A stretch of DNA of 52,064 nt from a virus: IMG/VR virus record IMGVR_UViG_3300025543_000039, positions 1 to 52,064 of that record; one strand, given 5' to 3'. Positions 1-9,425 of the stretch are shown here, one piece after another; position 1 is the first letter of the stretch; every line of letters starts with the position of its first letter. Under the pieces are notes generated by a model. The model searched no databases and had not been told where the DNA came from. It saw nothing but the letters and a program-made list of their open reading frames with translations. Position numbers and translations under genes: made by a program.

Positions 1-381
1 TATCAGTATTCACCTGCGACACAAGTTTATCTTGTGGCTTTTGCAACATCATCAAGTGGAACTCAATTTGGTTATCAGCAATTTACATCTACTACTGGTC
101 TTTTGCGTGGCGGCGGTGTATGGAATATTAACCAAGTGGTCACAAATGTTACGACTGGTTCTAACAAAATTATGTTTACAACACTAGGTAACACTTTAAC
201 TGGTATTGCAAATTCTGGTACTTTAGTGTCTGCTTCTGGCTATACATCAAGTTCTGTTCCTACTCAATTAAATATTGGGTCAGGCAACAACAGCGCGGCA
301 TATGTAAACACCACAATCAAAAAGCTATCCTATTTCCCCGCCAGACTTTCTAACGAAGAATTACAGGAAATGACATCATGA
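1..381 (+). CDS. C-terminal part of a tail fibre / virion surface protein (5' truncated by window edge)
   Basis: The frame is open from base 1, so the gene begins outside the window; 126 codons remain. The last 25 or so residues (an I-K-K-L-S-Y-F-P-x-R-L-S-N-E-E-L-Q motif) match the C-terminus of the 585-residue protein at 1643-3400, so the two are paralogous tail proteins sharing a C-terminal module. The composition (Thr, Ser, Gly, Asn, short beta-strand patterns) fits a beta-rich surface domain such as a jelly-roll. The gene overlaps the next one by 4 nt (ATGA), so they are translationally coupled. The function is inferred from this similarity and from the location among fibre genes. Confidence 0.75.
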   Translation, partial: YQYSPATQVYLVAFATSSSGTQFGYQQFTSTTGLLRGGGVWNINQVVTNVTTGSNKIMFTTLGNTLTGIANSGTLVSASGYTSSSVPTQLNIGSGNNSAAYVNTTIKKLSYFPARLSNEELQEMTS

Positions 382-1349
382 GCGTAATAAAACTAATTGG
401 GAGCGACCCCAACCAAGTCAGTCGCAATCGTGATTTGGGCAGTATGGCTTATCAAAGCCTAGAGAATGTGGTTGTTGAGAACTTAACGGTTGATACGGGC
501 ATTCAAGACGACTTGGCTTTGTCAACAGGCAACCTAGTCATCGGCACAGCAGGTAAAGGCGTCACCACTGGGTCATCTATTCCGCTTGGGTTTGGTGTCA
601 ACAATGGCACTTCGTTAATGACGTTAGATATATATGGTCAATTAGGTTTAGGAACTACTTCGCCAGAGCTACCCATTCATATTGTTTCTTCTTATCCAGC
701 AATATCACTAGAAGAATCAGATGCTACTGCTAACAATAAAAAGTGGTGGTTTGAAGCAAGTGGTGGTGTATATCAAGCAAGATTACTTAACGATGCGGTT
801 AACGCAGCAAGTACTTGGTTAAAAGTTACACGTTCTGGAACAACTGTTAGTTCCGTTGAATTTCCTTCTAGCAATGTCACAGTTTCCACAGGCAACCTAG
901 TCATCGGCACATCAGGCAAAGGCATCGACTTCTCAGCTGACGGTCAAGCGGCAGGTATGACTTCCGAGTTGCTCGATGACTATGAGGAAGGGACTTGGAC
1001 GCCTGTACTTTTAAATGGAACTAGCATTACATACGCATCGCAAATTGGGTATTACACTAAAATTGGCAATTTAGTCCACGTTGAAGCATACCTTAACGTA
1101 TCAAATAATGATACTAGTGACGGAAGTAATGTTGCAATTGGTGGGCTTCCTTTTCCCCCTGCTGGTATTAGTGGCGTTGCTTGCCCAGTATTTGGAATAA
1201 ATATATATGAACAAACATTTTTAAATATTGCTACACACGGTAATCCAGCTTTAAACTTTGCTTCAGCTCCCGCAATTGTAATAAATTATAGCTATTCCCA
1301 ATGCAACGTTTCTGGAAACCTCCGTTTATCTGCGTCTTATAGAGTGTAA
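378..1349 (+). CDS. Tail fibre / receptor-binding-like structural protein
   Basis: 323 residues. The N-terminus (S-V-I-K-L-I-G-S-D-P-N-Q-V) resembles attachment segments of aquatic-phage fibres. The middle has two copies of S-T-G-N-L-V-I-G-T-x-G-K-G (near residues 49-60 and 171-183), a repeat typical of fibre shafts, each followed by beta-rich sequence. The second copy runs into a D-D-Y-E-E-G-T-W-T-P motif (about residue 200), often found at the start of C-terminal receptor-binding domains. The start overlaps the upstream stop by ATGA. Role in host binding is inferred; the exact fibre type is not identified. Confidence 0.75.
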   Translation: MSVIKLIGSDPNQVSRNRDLGSMAYQSLENVVVENLTVDTGIQDDLALSTGNLVIGTAGKGVTTGSSIPLGFGVNNGTSLMTLDIYGQLGLGTTSPELPIHIVSSYPAISLEESDATANNKKWWFEASGGVYQARLLNDAVNAASTWLKVTRSGTTVSSVEFPSSNVTVSTGNLVIGTSGKGIDFSADGQAAGMTSELLDDYEEGTWTPVLLNGTSITYASQIGYYTKIGNLVHVEAYLNVSNNDTSDGSNVAIGGLPFPPAGISGVACPVFGINIYEQTFLNIATHGNPALNFASAPAIVINYSYSQCNVSGNLRLSASYRV

Positions 1350-1367
1350 CCCCAAAATTAACCCAAC

Positions 1368-1385
1368 CCTGAGTGGACTCTCAGG
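1368..1385 (+). other. Small hairpin in intergenic leader
   Basis: CCTGAG (1368-1373) and CTCAGG (1380-1385) form a 6-bp stem with a 6-nt loop, 18 nt before the next start codon and just upstream of its AAAGGAA Shine-Dalgarno. No T-run follows, so a terminator is unlikely. It may affect RNA processing or translation of the small gene downstream. Confidence 0.35.
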
Positions 1386-1403
1386 ACAGAAAAGGAAATC
1401 AAA

Positions 1404-1640
1404 ATGTTAGAAAAGATTCAAGTAGTTGACCGCATAGAAGTTTTAGAAAACGGTGTCATACAAGTACGTACCAAGACAGCCATTATGGAAGATGGCAAGC
1501 AAATCTCAGGCACGTATCACCGTCACGTTATTGCACCCAATGCTGACTACTCAAACGAAGACCCACGGGTACAGGCTATCTGTGAAGCTACACATACAGA
1601 AGATGTTATCGAAGCGTACCTTGCATCGCAAGAGGTGTAA
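1404..1640 (+). CDS. Small conserved protein of the tail fibre locus, unknown function
   Basis: 78 residues, acidic, no membrane segment. It starts with ATG behind AAAGGAAATCAAA. The sequence reads as a compact alpha/beta protein (V-L-E-N-G-V-I-Q-V-R-T, then H-R-H-V-I-A-P, then a C-terminal helix). Proteins of this shape often sit between tail fibre genes and may be fibre assembly factors, but no known motif was found. It ends 2 nt before the next gene. Confidence 0.7.
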   Translation: MLEKIQVVDRIEVLENGVIQVRTKTAIMEDGKQISGTYHRHVIAPNADYSNEDPRVQAICEATHTEDVIEAYLASQEV

Positions 1641-1642
1641 CA

Positions 1643-3400
1643 ATGAGTATTAAAGACAATTACCCAATCGTGTCTCCCTCGCTAAATCTTGACTTTGCAA
1701 ACACAAAGGTACTAGATAGTCGCATCACATTCTCTCGACCTACTAGTGCTGTTTATTACGATGGGCAGACTGTTACGAAGGCAGAGGAGAATTTGTTTAC
1801 GTATAGTCAGGAGTTTGACAATGCGTATTGGTCAACATATCAGGCTGGCGTTACCGCCAACACAACCATAGCTCCTGATGGCACAACTACTGCTGAAACA
1901 TTAACAAATGCAAGTACAGACGGGGCTATTTATCGTGTTTATGGTGTAGCTGGGACTTATACAACATCTATCTTTGCTCATGCGGCTACTACAAGCACAA
2001 TTACTTTAGATTGGTCAACTTCTGGTAATGGAAGACAAGCAACTTTTGATTTAATAGCTGGCACAGCAACAGCCGTTGCACAAATCGGAACTGGTGGAAC
2101 AGTTACTGGTGGCACGTCAAGCATAGTAAATATTGGTAATGGGTGGTATAGATGTATTATTTCCGACATAACGGTATCTAGTACTAATGCGTTTGTTATA
2201 GTGGTAGTTGGTGCTTCAACGTCTTCTGTTTACCTTTGGGGCGCACAATTAGAGCAACATGACACAGTCACCGCATACCAACCCACGACTACCCAACCAA
2301 TCACCAACTATATACCTACCCTATTAACAGCCCCTGCAAACTCAGCAAGGTTTGACCATAACCCTGTAACGGGGGAGAGTTTGGGGTTGTTGGTGGAGGA
2401 GCAAAGGACTAATCTGCTGACTTATAGTGAGGATTTTGCTGATGCTAGTTGGGTAAAAATAAGGTCCACAGTAACATCTAACACTATTATTGCGCCTGAT
2501 GGAACCCTGACTGGTGATAAATTAGTTGCAACTTCTGTTGCCGAGTCTCATGTCGTTTATAAAAGTGTGCTGGCAAACACTATTACATTTTCTTGCTACG
2601 CAAAAGCGGGGGAATATAATCACTTGATTTTGTTTACTGGTTCTTTTGGCAGGTGGTTTAATCTAACTACTGGCACGATAGGAGTTTTTTACACAAACGA
2701 GACAACAGCATCAATTACTGATGCTGGGGATGGGTGGTATAGGTGTTCAATTACATTCACAATTGCCTCTGGGGATAATGTTTATATTGGCGTATCAAAT
2801 GCAGATGCAACTTTATCTTACACAGGTAATGGCTACAGCGGTATCTACATATGGGGCGCACAGCTAGAAGCAGGTGCTTTCCCGACCTCGTACATAAAAA
2901 CCGAAGCATCTCAAGTCACACGCTCTGCTGATAGTGCAAGTATGACGGGGGCGAATTTTAGTGATTGGTATAGACCTGATGAGGGGACTGTTTATTGTGA
3001 ATCTTCTGCGTCTTTTGTAAGTAGCGGTTCGGTTGCGTATTCGCCATTTTCTTTAAATGATGGTACATCTGCAAATGCTGTAGCTCCACAATATAATTCA
3101 AACGCAATCAACACACTTGTTAGGTCTTCCGCTGTAGAAGTTGCAAGGATGATTTACTCACCTGTACTAGCAAACGCATTTTATAAAACCGCAATTTATT
3201 TAAAAAATAATGATTATGCTACATCAACTAACGGGTCAGTTGTTGTAGTTGACGCGCTTGGCACTATGCCGTCAGGCATAAATGTACTGAATATAGGTAA
3301 AACTTATTTCAATTTACAAACATTAAACGGCACAATCAAAAAGATAGCCTACTACCCCCAACGCCTCTCAAACGAAAACCTCCAAGCCCTCACAAGTTAA
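1643..3400 (+). CDS. Large tail fibre/spike protein with two carbohydrate-binding-like modules
   Basis: 585 residues. After an N-terminal segment (about residues 1-45) there are two copies of a module of about 160 residues, each opening with L-x-T-Y-S-x-x-F-x-x-A-x-W and T-x-I-A-P-D-G-T (about 51-80 and 258-287) and closing with a Y-x-W-G-A-Q-L-E motif (about 197 and 408). This pattern is common in virion proteins with jelly-roll, lectin-like domains. The C-terminus matches that of the partial gene at the window start. It probably binds host surface sugars; that is inference. Confidence 0.75.
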   Translation: MSIKDNYPIVSPSLNLDFANTKVLDSRITFSRPTSAVYYDGQTVTKAEENLFTYSQEFDNAYWSTYQAGVTANTTIAPDGTTTAETLTNASTDGAIYRVYGVAGTYTTSIFAHAATTSTITLDWSTSGNGRQATFDLIAGTATAVAQIGTGGTVTGGTSSIVNIGNGWYRCIISDITVSSTNAFVIVVVGASTSSVYLWGAQLEQHDTVTAYQPTTTQPITNYIPTLLTAPANSARFDHNPVTGESLGLLVEEQRTNLLTYSEDFADASWVKIRSTVTSNTIIAPDGTLTGDKLVATSVAESHVVYKSVLANTITFSCYAKAGEYNHLILFTGSFGRWFNLTTGTIGVFYTNETTASITDAGDGWYRCSITFTIASGDNVYIGVSNADATLSYTGNGYSGIYIWGAQLEAGAFPTSYIKTEASQVTRSADSASMTGANFSDWYRPDEGTVYCESSASFVSSGSVAYSPFSLNDGTSANAVAPQYNSNAINTLVRSSAVEVARMIYSPVLANAFYKTAIYLKNNDYATSTNGSVVVVDALGTMPSGINVLNIGKTYFNLQTLNGTIKKIAYYPQRLSNENLQALTS

Positions 3401-3409
3401 GGAACAATT

Positions 3410-3718
3410 ATGACCGACTTATATTTAAAATTCGCAGACGAAGCCGAAGCTAAGTCAATCCTGTACACACAAGTACCCACCGAGTGGGACGAGGAAGGTG
3501 AGCCTATTGCTTGGTACTCACAACCTAACTTTGCAAACATCGACACCATTGGTATCATCTACCAGCCACAGCCTGACCCACTACCAGAGCCACCACCTGA
3601 ACCTGTACCGTATGACGGTTGGTTTGTAAATGTGCGGGTAGTAGGCAACGAGAACGCAGAGCCGCTCATGCCATTCTCAATCGACCCACAACCATATCCA
3701 ATGCGTGTGTGGGGTTAA
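3410..3718 (+). CDS. Small proline-rich tail-fibre-associated protein
   Basis: 102 residues. An N-terminal alpha/beta part (residues 1-50) is followed by a proline hinge rich in P-E-P repeats (about 53-66) and a short aromatic C-terminus. It starts 10 nt after the previous stop with a GGAACAATT leader. The size and position between two fibre genes suggest a fibre assembly chaperone or linker, but no defining motif is visible. Confidence 0.7.
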   Translation: MTDLYLKFADEAEAKSILYTQVPTEWDEEGEPIAWYSQPNFANIDTIGIIYQPQPDPLPEPPPEPVPYDGWFVNVRVVGNENAEPLMPFSIDPQPYPMRVWG

Positions 3719-3728
3719 GGAGCACTAA

Positions 3729-5252
3729 ATGCCAAGTACTTTCAGCCCTTCGTTGCGCATCGAACTCATTGCCTCTGGTGAAGCCTCTGGTACTTGGGGG
3801 GTGCGTACAAATAACAACCTTGGTGACTTGATTGAACAGGCTATTGCTTATACAACCTCAGTCGATGTAACCTCTGGTAATGTAACCCTTACGTCTTTAA
3901 ACGGTCTGTTAGACCAAGCACGTAGTGCGGTGTTAGAGGTTACAGGTACGCCCGGCGTAACTAGAGTTATAACAGTGCCTAATGTGCAAAAGACTTACAC
4001 CGTCAGGAACCGCACAGCTAACATTGCTCAAATTAAAACGGCATCAGGCACAGCGTTTAACTGCCCTGCCTTGAGTGATAGTTACCTAGTATGCAATGGC
4101 TCGAATGGTGTGGTGGGTCGGTCTATTACAGACGGTGCTAATGCTATAACCTCTCTGGCTGCGCCATTTACTTCCCCGGCGTTTACGGGCGTACCAACTG
4201 CCCCTACAGCAACACTAGGTACCAACACAACACAAATTGCCACAACTGCATTTGTTAACGCCGAGATTGCTTCAGATACAGCTAACTTAGCTCCGTTAAA
4301 CTCACCCGCACTCACAGGCATACCTACTGCTCCAACTGCTGCGGTAAGTACAAATACAACACAAATTGCTACAACAGCTTTTGTTAATGCCGAGATTGCA
4401 AACGATGCGCCTACTAAAACAGGCGGCGGTGCTAGTGGTACGTGGGGTATCAATGTCACTGGTAATGCGGCGACTGCAACAAGTGCAACAAGTGCAACAA
4501 GTGCGACAAACGCAACTAATGTAACAGGGACCATAGCGTCAGATGTTACGGGCACAACACAACCATTTGGCACTAATACAACACAAATTGCTACAACAGC
4601 GTTCGTACAAGCGGTAGCTGAGACACAGATATCTATACAAGCAGTATACCCGGTAGGGTCGGTTTACATTAACGCATCAGATATAACGTCACCTGCTACG
4701 CTATTTGGTTTTGGTACGTGGTCAGCTATCGGTGCAGGGCGGGTGCTGGTTGGGCAAGATACTGGCGATGCTCCGTTTGACACGATTGGCGGGACCGGTG
4801 GTAGTAAAGACTCTATTGTGGTCACCCACACCCATACGACAGACACAGTTAGTACGGCAAACTTAGAACATAGCCATAGTGGTACTACTAACAATCAAAG
4901 CGCAAACCATAACCACGGGTCAGGAACTCTTGTTAATACGGCTGTTGGTGACCACGTTCATAATATAACTACCGTCCGGGATTTTTCGGATCAAGGTAAT
5001 GCCGTAGCGGGGTCTTCTGACTTTTTTGCCTTTGGCACTGCATCTACAAATGGAGCTGGTGCACACAACCACGATATATCTGGAAGCACAGGTGACAACA
5101 GCGTTAATCACAACCACGAATTTACTACCGGCAATATGTCCGCCAACTCTACACACAGCCACACAGTTACTCTAAACAACGAAGGTTCTTCTGGTACAAA
5201 CGCAAACGTGCAGCCTTACTTAGTTGTTAAAATGTGGCAACGCACTGCTTAA
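3729..5252 (+). CDS. Tail fibre with collagen-like fibre repeats and gp10-type C-terminal domain
   Basis: 507 residues. The N-terminus (about 1-135) contains a G-x-W-G-x-x-T-N-N-N motif usual for virion-anchoring domains. The shaft has near-identical repeats of P-A-L-T-G-x-P-T-A-P-T-A followed by T-N-T-T-Q-I-A-T-T-A-F-V (about 152-182 and 197-226, with a third degenerate copy near 276-292), the classic phage tail fibre repeat. The C-terminus (from about 303) starts Y-P-V-G-S-V-Y-I-N and continues F-G-F-G-T-W-x-x-I-G-A-G-R-V-L-V-G, as in T4 gp10-like C-terminal domains, then a stretch rich in His pairs (H-x-H) that could bind metal along a trimer axis. Confidence 0.85.
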   Translation: MPSTFSPSLRIELIASGEASGTWGVRTNNNLGDLIEQAIAYTTSVDVTSGNVTLTSLNGLLDQARSAVLEVTGTPGVTRVITVPNVQKTYTVRNRTANIAQIKTASGTAFNCPALSDSYLVCNGSNGVVGRSITDGANAITSLAAPFTSPAFTGVPTAPTATLGTNTTQIATTAFVNAEIASDTANLAPLNSPALTGIPTAPTAAVSTNTTQIATTAFVNAEIANDAPTKTGGGASGTWGINVTGNAATATSATSATSATNATNVTGTIASDVTGTTQPFGTNTTQIATTAFVQAVAETQISIQAVYPVGSVYINASDITSPATLFGFGTWSAIGAGRVLVGQDTGDAPFDTIGGTGGSKDSIVVTHTHTTDTVSTANLEHSHSGTTNNQSANHNHGSGTLVNTAVGDHVHNITTVRDFSDQGNAVAGSSDFFAFGTASTNGAGAHNHDISGSTGDNSVNHNHEFTTGNMSANSTHSHTVTLNNEGSSGTNANVQPYLVVKMWQRTA

Positions 5253-5261
5253 GGAGCAGTT

Positions 5262-5672
5262 ATGATTTTAGATTTCCTAAATATTGGTTCTAAGATAATT
5301 GACAAGATTTGGCCTGATAAAGACGAGGCTGATAAAGCTAAGTTACGCCTTCTTGAAATGCAACAGTCTGGCGAGTTTAAACAGATAGAAGCCGATATTA
5401 AAGAGCAGGAAGAGTTATCTAAACGTCATGCAGCAGATATGGCGAGCGATAGCTGGTTGTCTAAAAACATACGCCCAATGACATTAATGGCTATCTTGTC
5501 TGGATACTTTGTGTTTGCAATGATGTCGGCCTTCGGGTATGACACGAACCAGAACTACGTAGAGCTACTTGGGCAGTGGGGCATTATCATTATGTCGTTC
5601 TACTTTGGTGGTAGAAGTATTGAGAAAGTATTCAACATGATTGAAACCCGCAAATCAAAGGAAGGCAAATGA
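5262..5672 (+). CDS. Holin of the three-transmembrane (GTA holin-like) family
   Basis: 136 residues. The N-terminal half is charged and helical (residues 1-65), containing a K-x-x-A-D-M-A-S-D-S-W-L-S-K-N-I-R-P motif that leads into hydrophobic segments at about 70-90 and 103-120. This matches the 3TM holin family found next to lysis enzymes, with the first amphipathic helix counted as the third segment. It would permeabilise the inner membrane to release the endolysin encoded immediately downstream, whose start overlaps this stop by 4 nt. Confidence 0.8.
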   Translation: MILDFLNIGSKIIDKIWPDKDEADKAKLRLLEMQQSGEFKQIEADIKEQEELSKRHAADMASDSWLSKNIRPMTLMAILSGYFVFAMMSAFGYDTNQNYVELLGQWGIIIMSFYFGGRSIEKVFNMIETRKSKEGK

Positions 5673-6124
5673 GCCAGTTTAAACTCTCTGAACGCTCACT
5701 TAAAAACTTAGAGGGGGTTGACCCACAACTGGTAGCCGTTGTTAAACGTGCTATTGAACTCACCAATGTTGATTTTGGTGTCATTGAAGGCGTTAGAACC
5801 GAAGAGCGTCAGCGTGAGTTAGTTGATAAAGGCGCAAGCCAGACTATGAGGTCTAAACATATTGAGGGTCGTGCAGTAGATTTGATGGCTTATATCGGTA
5901 CTCGTGCATCTTGGGAACTTAACCTATACGACAACATAGCTGATGCTATGAAAGTGGCGGCTCAACAGTTAGGCGTTGCAATCACTTGGGGTGGTGCGTG
6001 GACTGTAAAAGATATACGCATGTGGGAAGGACCGATGCAGACAGCGATGAACACTTATATTGATATTCGTCGTGGGCAGGGTCGCAAACCATTTATTGAC
6101 GGTCCTCATTTTGAGGTAGCATAA
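5669..6124 (+). CDS. Endolysin, M15-type D-Ala/L-Ala-D-Glu peptidase
   Basis: 151 residues. The zinc-binding signature S-K-H-x-x-G-x-A-V-D is present (His64, Asp71), and the C-terminal G-P-H-F-E (His147) supplies the third metal ligand, as in VanY/M15 peptidases. The earlier G-V-R-T-x-E-x-Q motif (41-49) is also typical of the fold. It would cut peptide crosslinks in peptidoglycan. It has no signal peptide, so it depends on the upstream holin. It overlaps both neighbours by 4 nt or less, making a tight lysis cassette. Confidence 0.9.
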   Translation: MSQFKLSERSLKNLEGVDPQLVAVVKRAIELTNVDFGVIEGVRTEERQRELVDKGASQTMRSKHIEGRAVDLMAYIGTRASWELNLYDNIADAMKVAAQQLGVAITWGGAWTVKDIRMWEGPMQTAMNTYIDIRRGQGRKPFIDGPHFEVA

Positions 6125-8229
6125 TGCCGATTACAAAACTTGCGCTACAACCCGGTCTCTACAGAGAAGGCACAAACTATTCTGCTGAAGGTCGTTACTA
6201 CGACGGGGATAAGATACGTTTTCGTTCAGGAAACCCTGAAAAGATTGGTGGCTGGGTACGGTTGTCTAACAATCAGTTTTTAGGAATAACGCGTTCATTA
6301 TGGAACTGGGCTACGCTTGATGGCGCTAATTTACTTGGTGTAGGCACGAACCTTAAGTACTACATCGAAAATGGCGGTGCATATAATGATATTACGCCAA
6401 TCAGAAAGATTACAGACCCGATGTCAGCTAACCCGTTTGCCACTGCATATAGCACATTGAACGGCACTATAACTGACACAGCAATCTCCATTACCCTAAC
6501 AAGCGGTGCATCATTCCCCCCTGCGGGAGTAATACTGATTGGTACTGAGCAGATATACTACACAGGTATACTAGTAAATACTTTAACAGGGCTTATACGT
6601 GGGTATAACGGTACTACACCTGCTGGTCATACTACTGGTGCCGCAGTGGGTTGCTCAACCCTTATTGTGACTGATACCAACCACGGTGCGGTTCCTAACG
6701 ACTTCGTAACTTTTGCCGGTGCTACAGGTCCGTTTGGTGGGTTTGCAGATACTAATATAAACGCTACATTCCAAGTACTTAGTTATATAAGCACAAGTTC
6801 TTACTCTATTAATGTAGATGGTGTGTTTTCTACATCTGCTGCATCGGGTGGCGGTGCTGTTGCTATTGCATCATATGAAGTAAATACTGGCTTAGATATA
6901 TACATTAGCGGCTTAGGCTGGGGTGCAGACCCGTGGGGTGCAGGTGGTTGGGGTAGCGCAGGTACGACAGGTATTGGTCAACAGTTGCGCCTTTGGTCAG
7001 CAGACAACTATGGTGAAGATTTAGTTATCGCTCCGCGTGGAGCAGATGGCATTTACTATTGGGATGCTACTTTAGGTTTTACGGAACGAGCAAAGCTCCT
7101 AAACGATTTATCCACAGCCGCTGGGTTCCAAGGGCAGTTCGTGCCTAACCTCACAAATGAAATATCCTCATCAGCTATAGAGCGTTTTGTTATAGCAATG
7201 GGCGCAAACCCTTATGACCCGACAGACCCAAACACAACATTTGACCCATTGCTCGTGCGTTGGTCAGACCAAGATAACCCATACGAGTGGGTGCCAGCTA
7301 TTACGAATCAGTCTGGTGAGTTCCGTCTGTCCCACGGTTCTTACATTGTAGGCTCTCTTAACACTAGACAAGAAATAGTTATTTGGACTGATTCTGCCCT
7401 GTATTCTATGCAGTATCTAGGTGCGCCTTTCGTATGGAAGTTTCAGTTGTTGATGGACAACCTGTCTGTCATGTCCCCTAACGCTATGGCTACGGCAAAC
7501 AACTTAGTATTCTGGATGGGTATAGATAAGTTCTACGTTTACTCTGGTCGAGTAGAAACGCTTGAGTGCAGCTTACGTCAATATATATTTAATGATATTA
7601 ATACATCCCAAGGGTATCAAGTATTCTCGGGAACTAACGAAGCCTACAATGAAGTGTGGTGGTTTTATTGCTCTGCTAACTCTACGACAGTAGATAAGTA
7701 TGTGGTATATAACTATGTAGACCGAATATGGTATTACGGCACACTTGACCGTACTGCTTGGTTAGACTCCCCGCTTCGTTCAAGCCCGTTGGCTGCTGAC
7801 TATAACAACCGCATGCTATATCATGAAGTAGGCACCGATGATGTGTCAGGGTTAGCCCCAGTAGCTATAAATGCTCATGTGCAATCTTCTGACTTTGACA
7901 TCGGTGATGGGGATAAATTTGCCTTTGTATGGCGCATCCTGCCAGACGTTAACTTCAATGGTTCTTATGTGGACGCTCCATCTGTGCAAATGACGATTAA
8001 ACCCCGTCGTAATGCAGGTGCGCCTTACAGCCCAGCAGATAACCCAACTGTTAATAGTCAAGACAACTACAGCTTAACCCGCGCTTACAACATACAGCAG
8101 TTTAATGGGCAGGTGTACACCAGACTACGTGGTCGTCAGATGGCATTGCGAATTGAGTCTAATGACATAGGTGTAGCGTGGCAGTTAGGTAGTATCCGAA
8201 TTGACCTCAAGCCTGATGGACGTAGGTGA
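6124..8229 (+). CDS. Tail hub / DNA-stabilisation protein (gp10-like)
   Basis: 701 residues. The N-terminus has a conserved G-x-Y-R-E-G-T-N-Y-x-A-E-G-R-Y-Y-D-G-D motif, and there are many W/Y-rich beta-propeller-like segments such as V-W-W-F-Y-C-S and D-R-I-W-Y-Y-G in the C-terminal half. This arrangement is usual in packaged-DNA stabilisation and tail nozzle proteins of podoviruses. Two small beta domains appear inserted at about 115-245: one with G-T-E-Q-I-Y-Y-T-G then R-G-Y-N-G-T-T, the other with T-N-H-G-A-V-P-N-D-F-V. The family assignment is by pattern, so moderately sure. Confidence 0.65.
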   Translation: MPITKLALQPGLYREGTNYSAEGRYYDGDKIRFRSGNPEKIGGWVRLSNNQFLGITRSLWNWATLDGANLLGVGTNLKYYIENGGAYNDITPIRKITDPMSANPFATAYSTLNGTITDTAISITLTSGASFPPAGVILIGTEQIYYTGILVNTLTGLIRGYNGTTPAGHTTGAAVGCSTLIVTDTNHGAVPNDFVTFAGATGPFGGFADTNINATFQVLSYISTSSYSINVDGVFSTSAASGGGAVAIASYEVNTGLDIYISGLGWGADPWGAGGWGSAGTTGIGQQLRLWSADNYGEDLVIAPRGADGIYYWDATLGFTERAKLLNDLSTAAGFQGQFVPNLTNEISSSAIERFVIAMGANPYDPTDPNTTFDPLLVRWSDQDNPYEWVPAITNQSGEFRLSHGSYIVGSLNTRQEIVIWTDSALYSMQYLGAPFVWKFQLLMDNLSVMSPNAMATANNLVFWMGIDKFYVYSGRVETLECSLRQYIFNDINTSQGYQVFSGTNEAYNEVWWFYCSANSTTVDKYVVYNYVDRIWYYGTLDRTAWLDSPLRSSPLAADYNNRMLYHEVGTDDVSGLAPVAINAHVQSSDFDIGDGDKFAFVWRILPDVNFNGSYVDAPSVQMTIKPRRNAGAPYSPADNPTVNSQDNYSLTRAYNIQQFNGQVYTRLRGRQMALRIESNDIGVAWQLGSIRIDLKPDGRR

Positions 8230-8230
8230 T

Positions 8231-9367
8231 ATGGCTAAACTTATCACGAGTAAAGCACCTAACTTACCTATGGCACCGGGGGGGTACTCCCCTCAGTTTC
8301 AAGAACAATTAAACAACGCCTTACGTCTATATTTTTCTCAAGTAGATAATATCAACCAATCTGTAACTAAAGCCGTAAATGCGGGTGGTGTATCTGCTGA
8401 TTTTGATTACATAGACTTTAACCAATTAGCTTTATTTGACGATCAGACAGCAAGGCTCGGTTGGAATAGTGTAGACGAAACGCTAAACCTCGGTATGGCT
8501 TATGGTGTGACTCAGCAAATTGGTCAGGAAACATATGCAAGGGTAGAGAATAATACAGGTGTAACGATACCTAACGGTACAGTCGTGGGGTTTGCCGGTG
8601 TAGGTGTAGGTGGTACGTTACGAGTAGCACCCTATTTAGCGAACGGTACTCAGTCAAGCCTGTATATTTTAGGGGTTATGACGCATGACTTACCTGACTC
8701 ACAAGATAGAGGCTATTGCACGGTTTGGGGTTCAGTTAGAACATTAGATACTAGTGCGTTTAGCGTAGGAGATATTCTTTATGCTTCACCCGCAACTACG
8801 GGTGGGTTGACAAACGTTAAGCCAACAGCCCCTAATAATGTGGTTGTAGTAGCTGCGTGTTTGGTGTCTGACGCTATAGATGGCGTGATATTTGTTAGAC
8901 CTACAATTACGCAAATGAAATATTACGGTGTGTTTGCCAAGACAGCAGACACGACTCCTGCGGTAATTAACACGGCATACCCGATTACTTTTGATTTGAC
9001 ACGCATTACCAACGGTATCGTTATAGGCGGTACAACATCTCGGTTAATAGTTCCTGAATCTGGTCTATATCAATTTAACGCGACCTTACAATTCATTAGC
9101 AATTCAGCAGTGGATAAAAATATTTGGGTTTGGTATCGTGCGAATGGTACAGACATACCATCATCGGCTCGCATTTTGACTGTTAGCACGAATAATGCTT
9201 ACACACCGATTGCGCTGAATGAGGCGGTGTCTTTAGCTGCGGGTGGATATGTTGAGTTAATGTATGCGGCAGACAGTACAAATGTGACAATAGATGCAGT
9301 TCCAGCCACAGCTTTTGCTCCTGCTTCACCTGCCGTTGTGATAGAAGTAACACAAGTTCAATTATAG
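8231..9367 (+). CDS. Virion fibre protein with C-terminal C1q-like domain
   Basis: 378 residues from the ATG at 8231, one base after the previous stop; an in-frame ATG 30 bases earlier would overlap the upstream gene and has no better ribosome site. The N-terminus (about 1-60) contains a helical F-x-x-Q-L-N-N-A-L-R-L-Y-F segment, likely an anchoring helix. A central beta domain follows with G-V-T-I-P-N-G-T-V-V. The last 140 residues (from Y-Y-G-V-F-A-K) have the strand order of C1q/TNF-like trimers, including G-L-Y-Q-F-N-A-T. Probably a head or tail surface fibre. Confidence 0.7.
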   Translation: MAKLITSKAPNLPMAPGGYSPQFQEQLNNALRLYFSQVDNINQSVTKAVNAGGVSADFDYIDFNQLALFDDQTARLGWNSVDETLNLGMAYGVTQQIGQETYARVENNTGVTIPNGTVVGFAGVGVGGTLRVAPYLANGTQSSLYILGVMTHDLPDSQDRGYCTVWGSVRTLDTSAFSVGDILYASPATTGGLTNVKPTAPNNVVVVAACLVSDAIDGVIFVRPTITQMKYYGVFAKTADTTPAVINTAYPITFDLTRITNGIVIGGTTSRLIVPESGLYQFNATLQFISNSAVDKNIWVWYRANGTDIPSSARILTVSTNNAYTPIALNEAVSLAAGGYVELMYAADSTNVTIDAVPATAFAPASPAVVIEVTQVQL

Positions 9368-9383
9368 ACGTATAGGACACCAA

Positions 9384-9425
9384 ATGTTATTATTAAGCAC
9401 CCCCTTGACAAAGAGATTATTATGA
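9384..9425 (+). CDS. Possible 13-residue leader peptide
   Basis: ATG at 9384 behind a weak GGACACC site opens a 13-codon frame (Leu-rich, ending K-R-L-L) whose TGA overlaps the ATG of the next gene as ATGA. That coupling is the only reason to list it. It may raise translation of the 525-residue gene. Chance occurrence cannot be excluded. Confidence 0.25.
   Translation: MLLLSTPLTKRLL

Noticed and set aside
4082-4573. 163-codon - strand frame opposite the tail fibre gene
   Set aside because: It is the antisense of the fibre repeats, with Val/Ala-biased composition and no ribosome site.
1-9367. Diversity-generating retroelement acting on tail genes
   Set aside because: No reverse transcriptase or template repeat is seen in the window; the paralogous C-termini alone are better explained by duplication.
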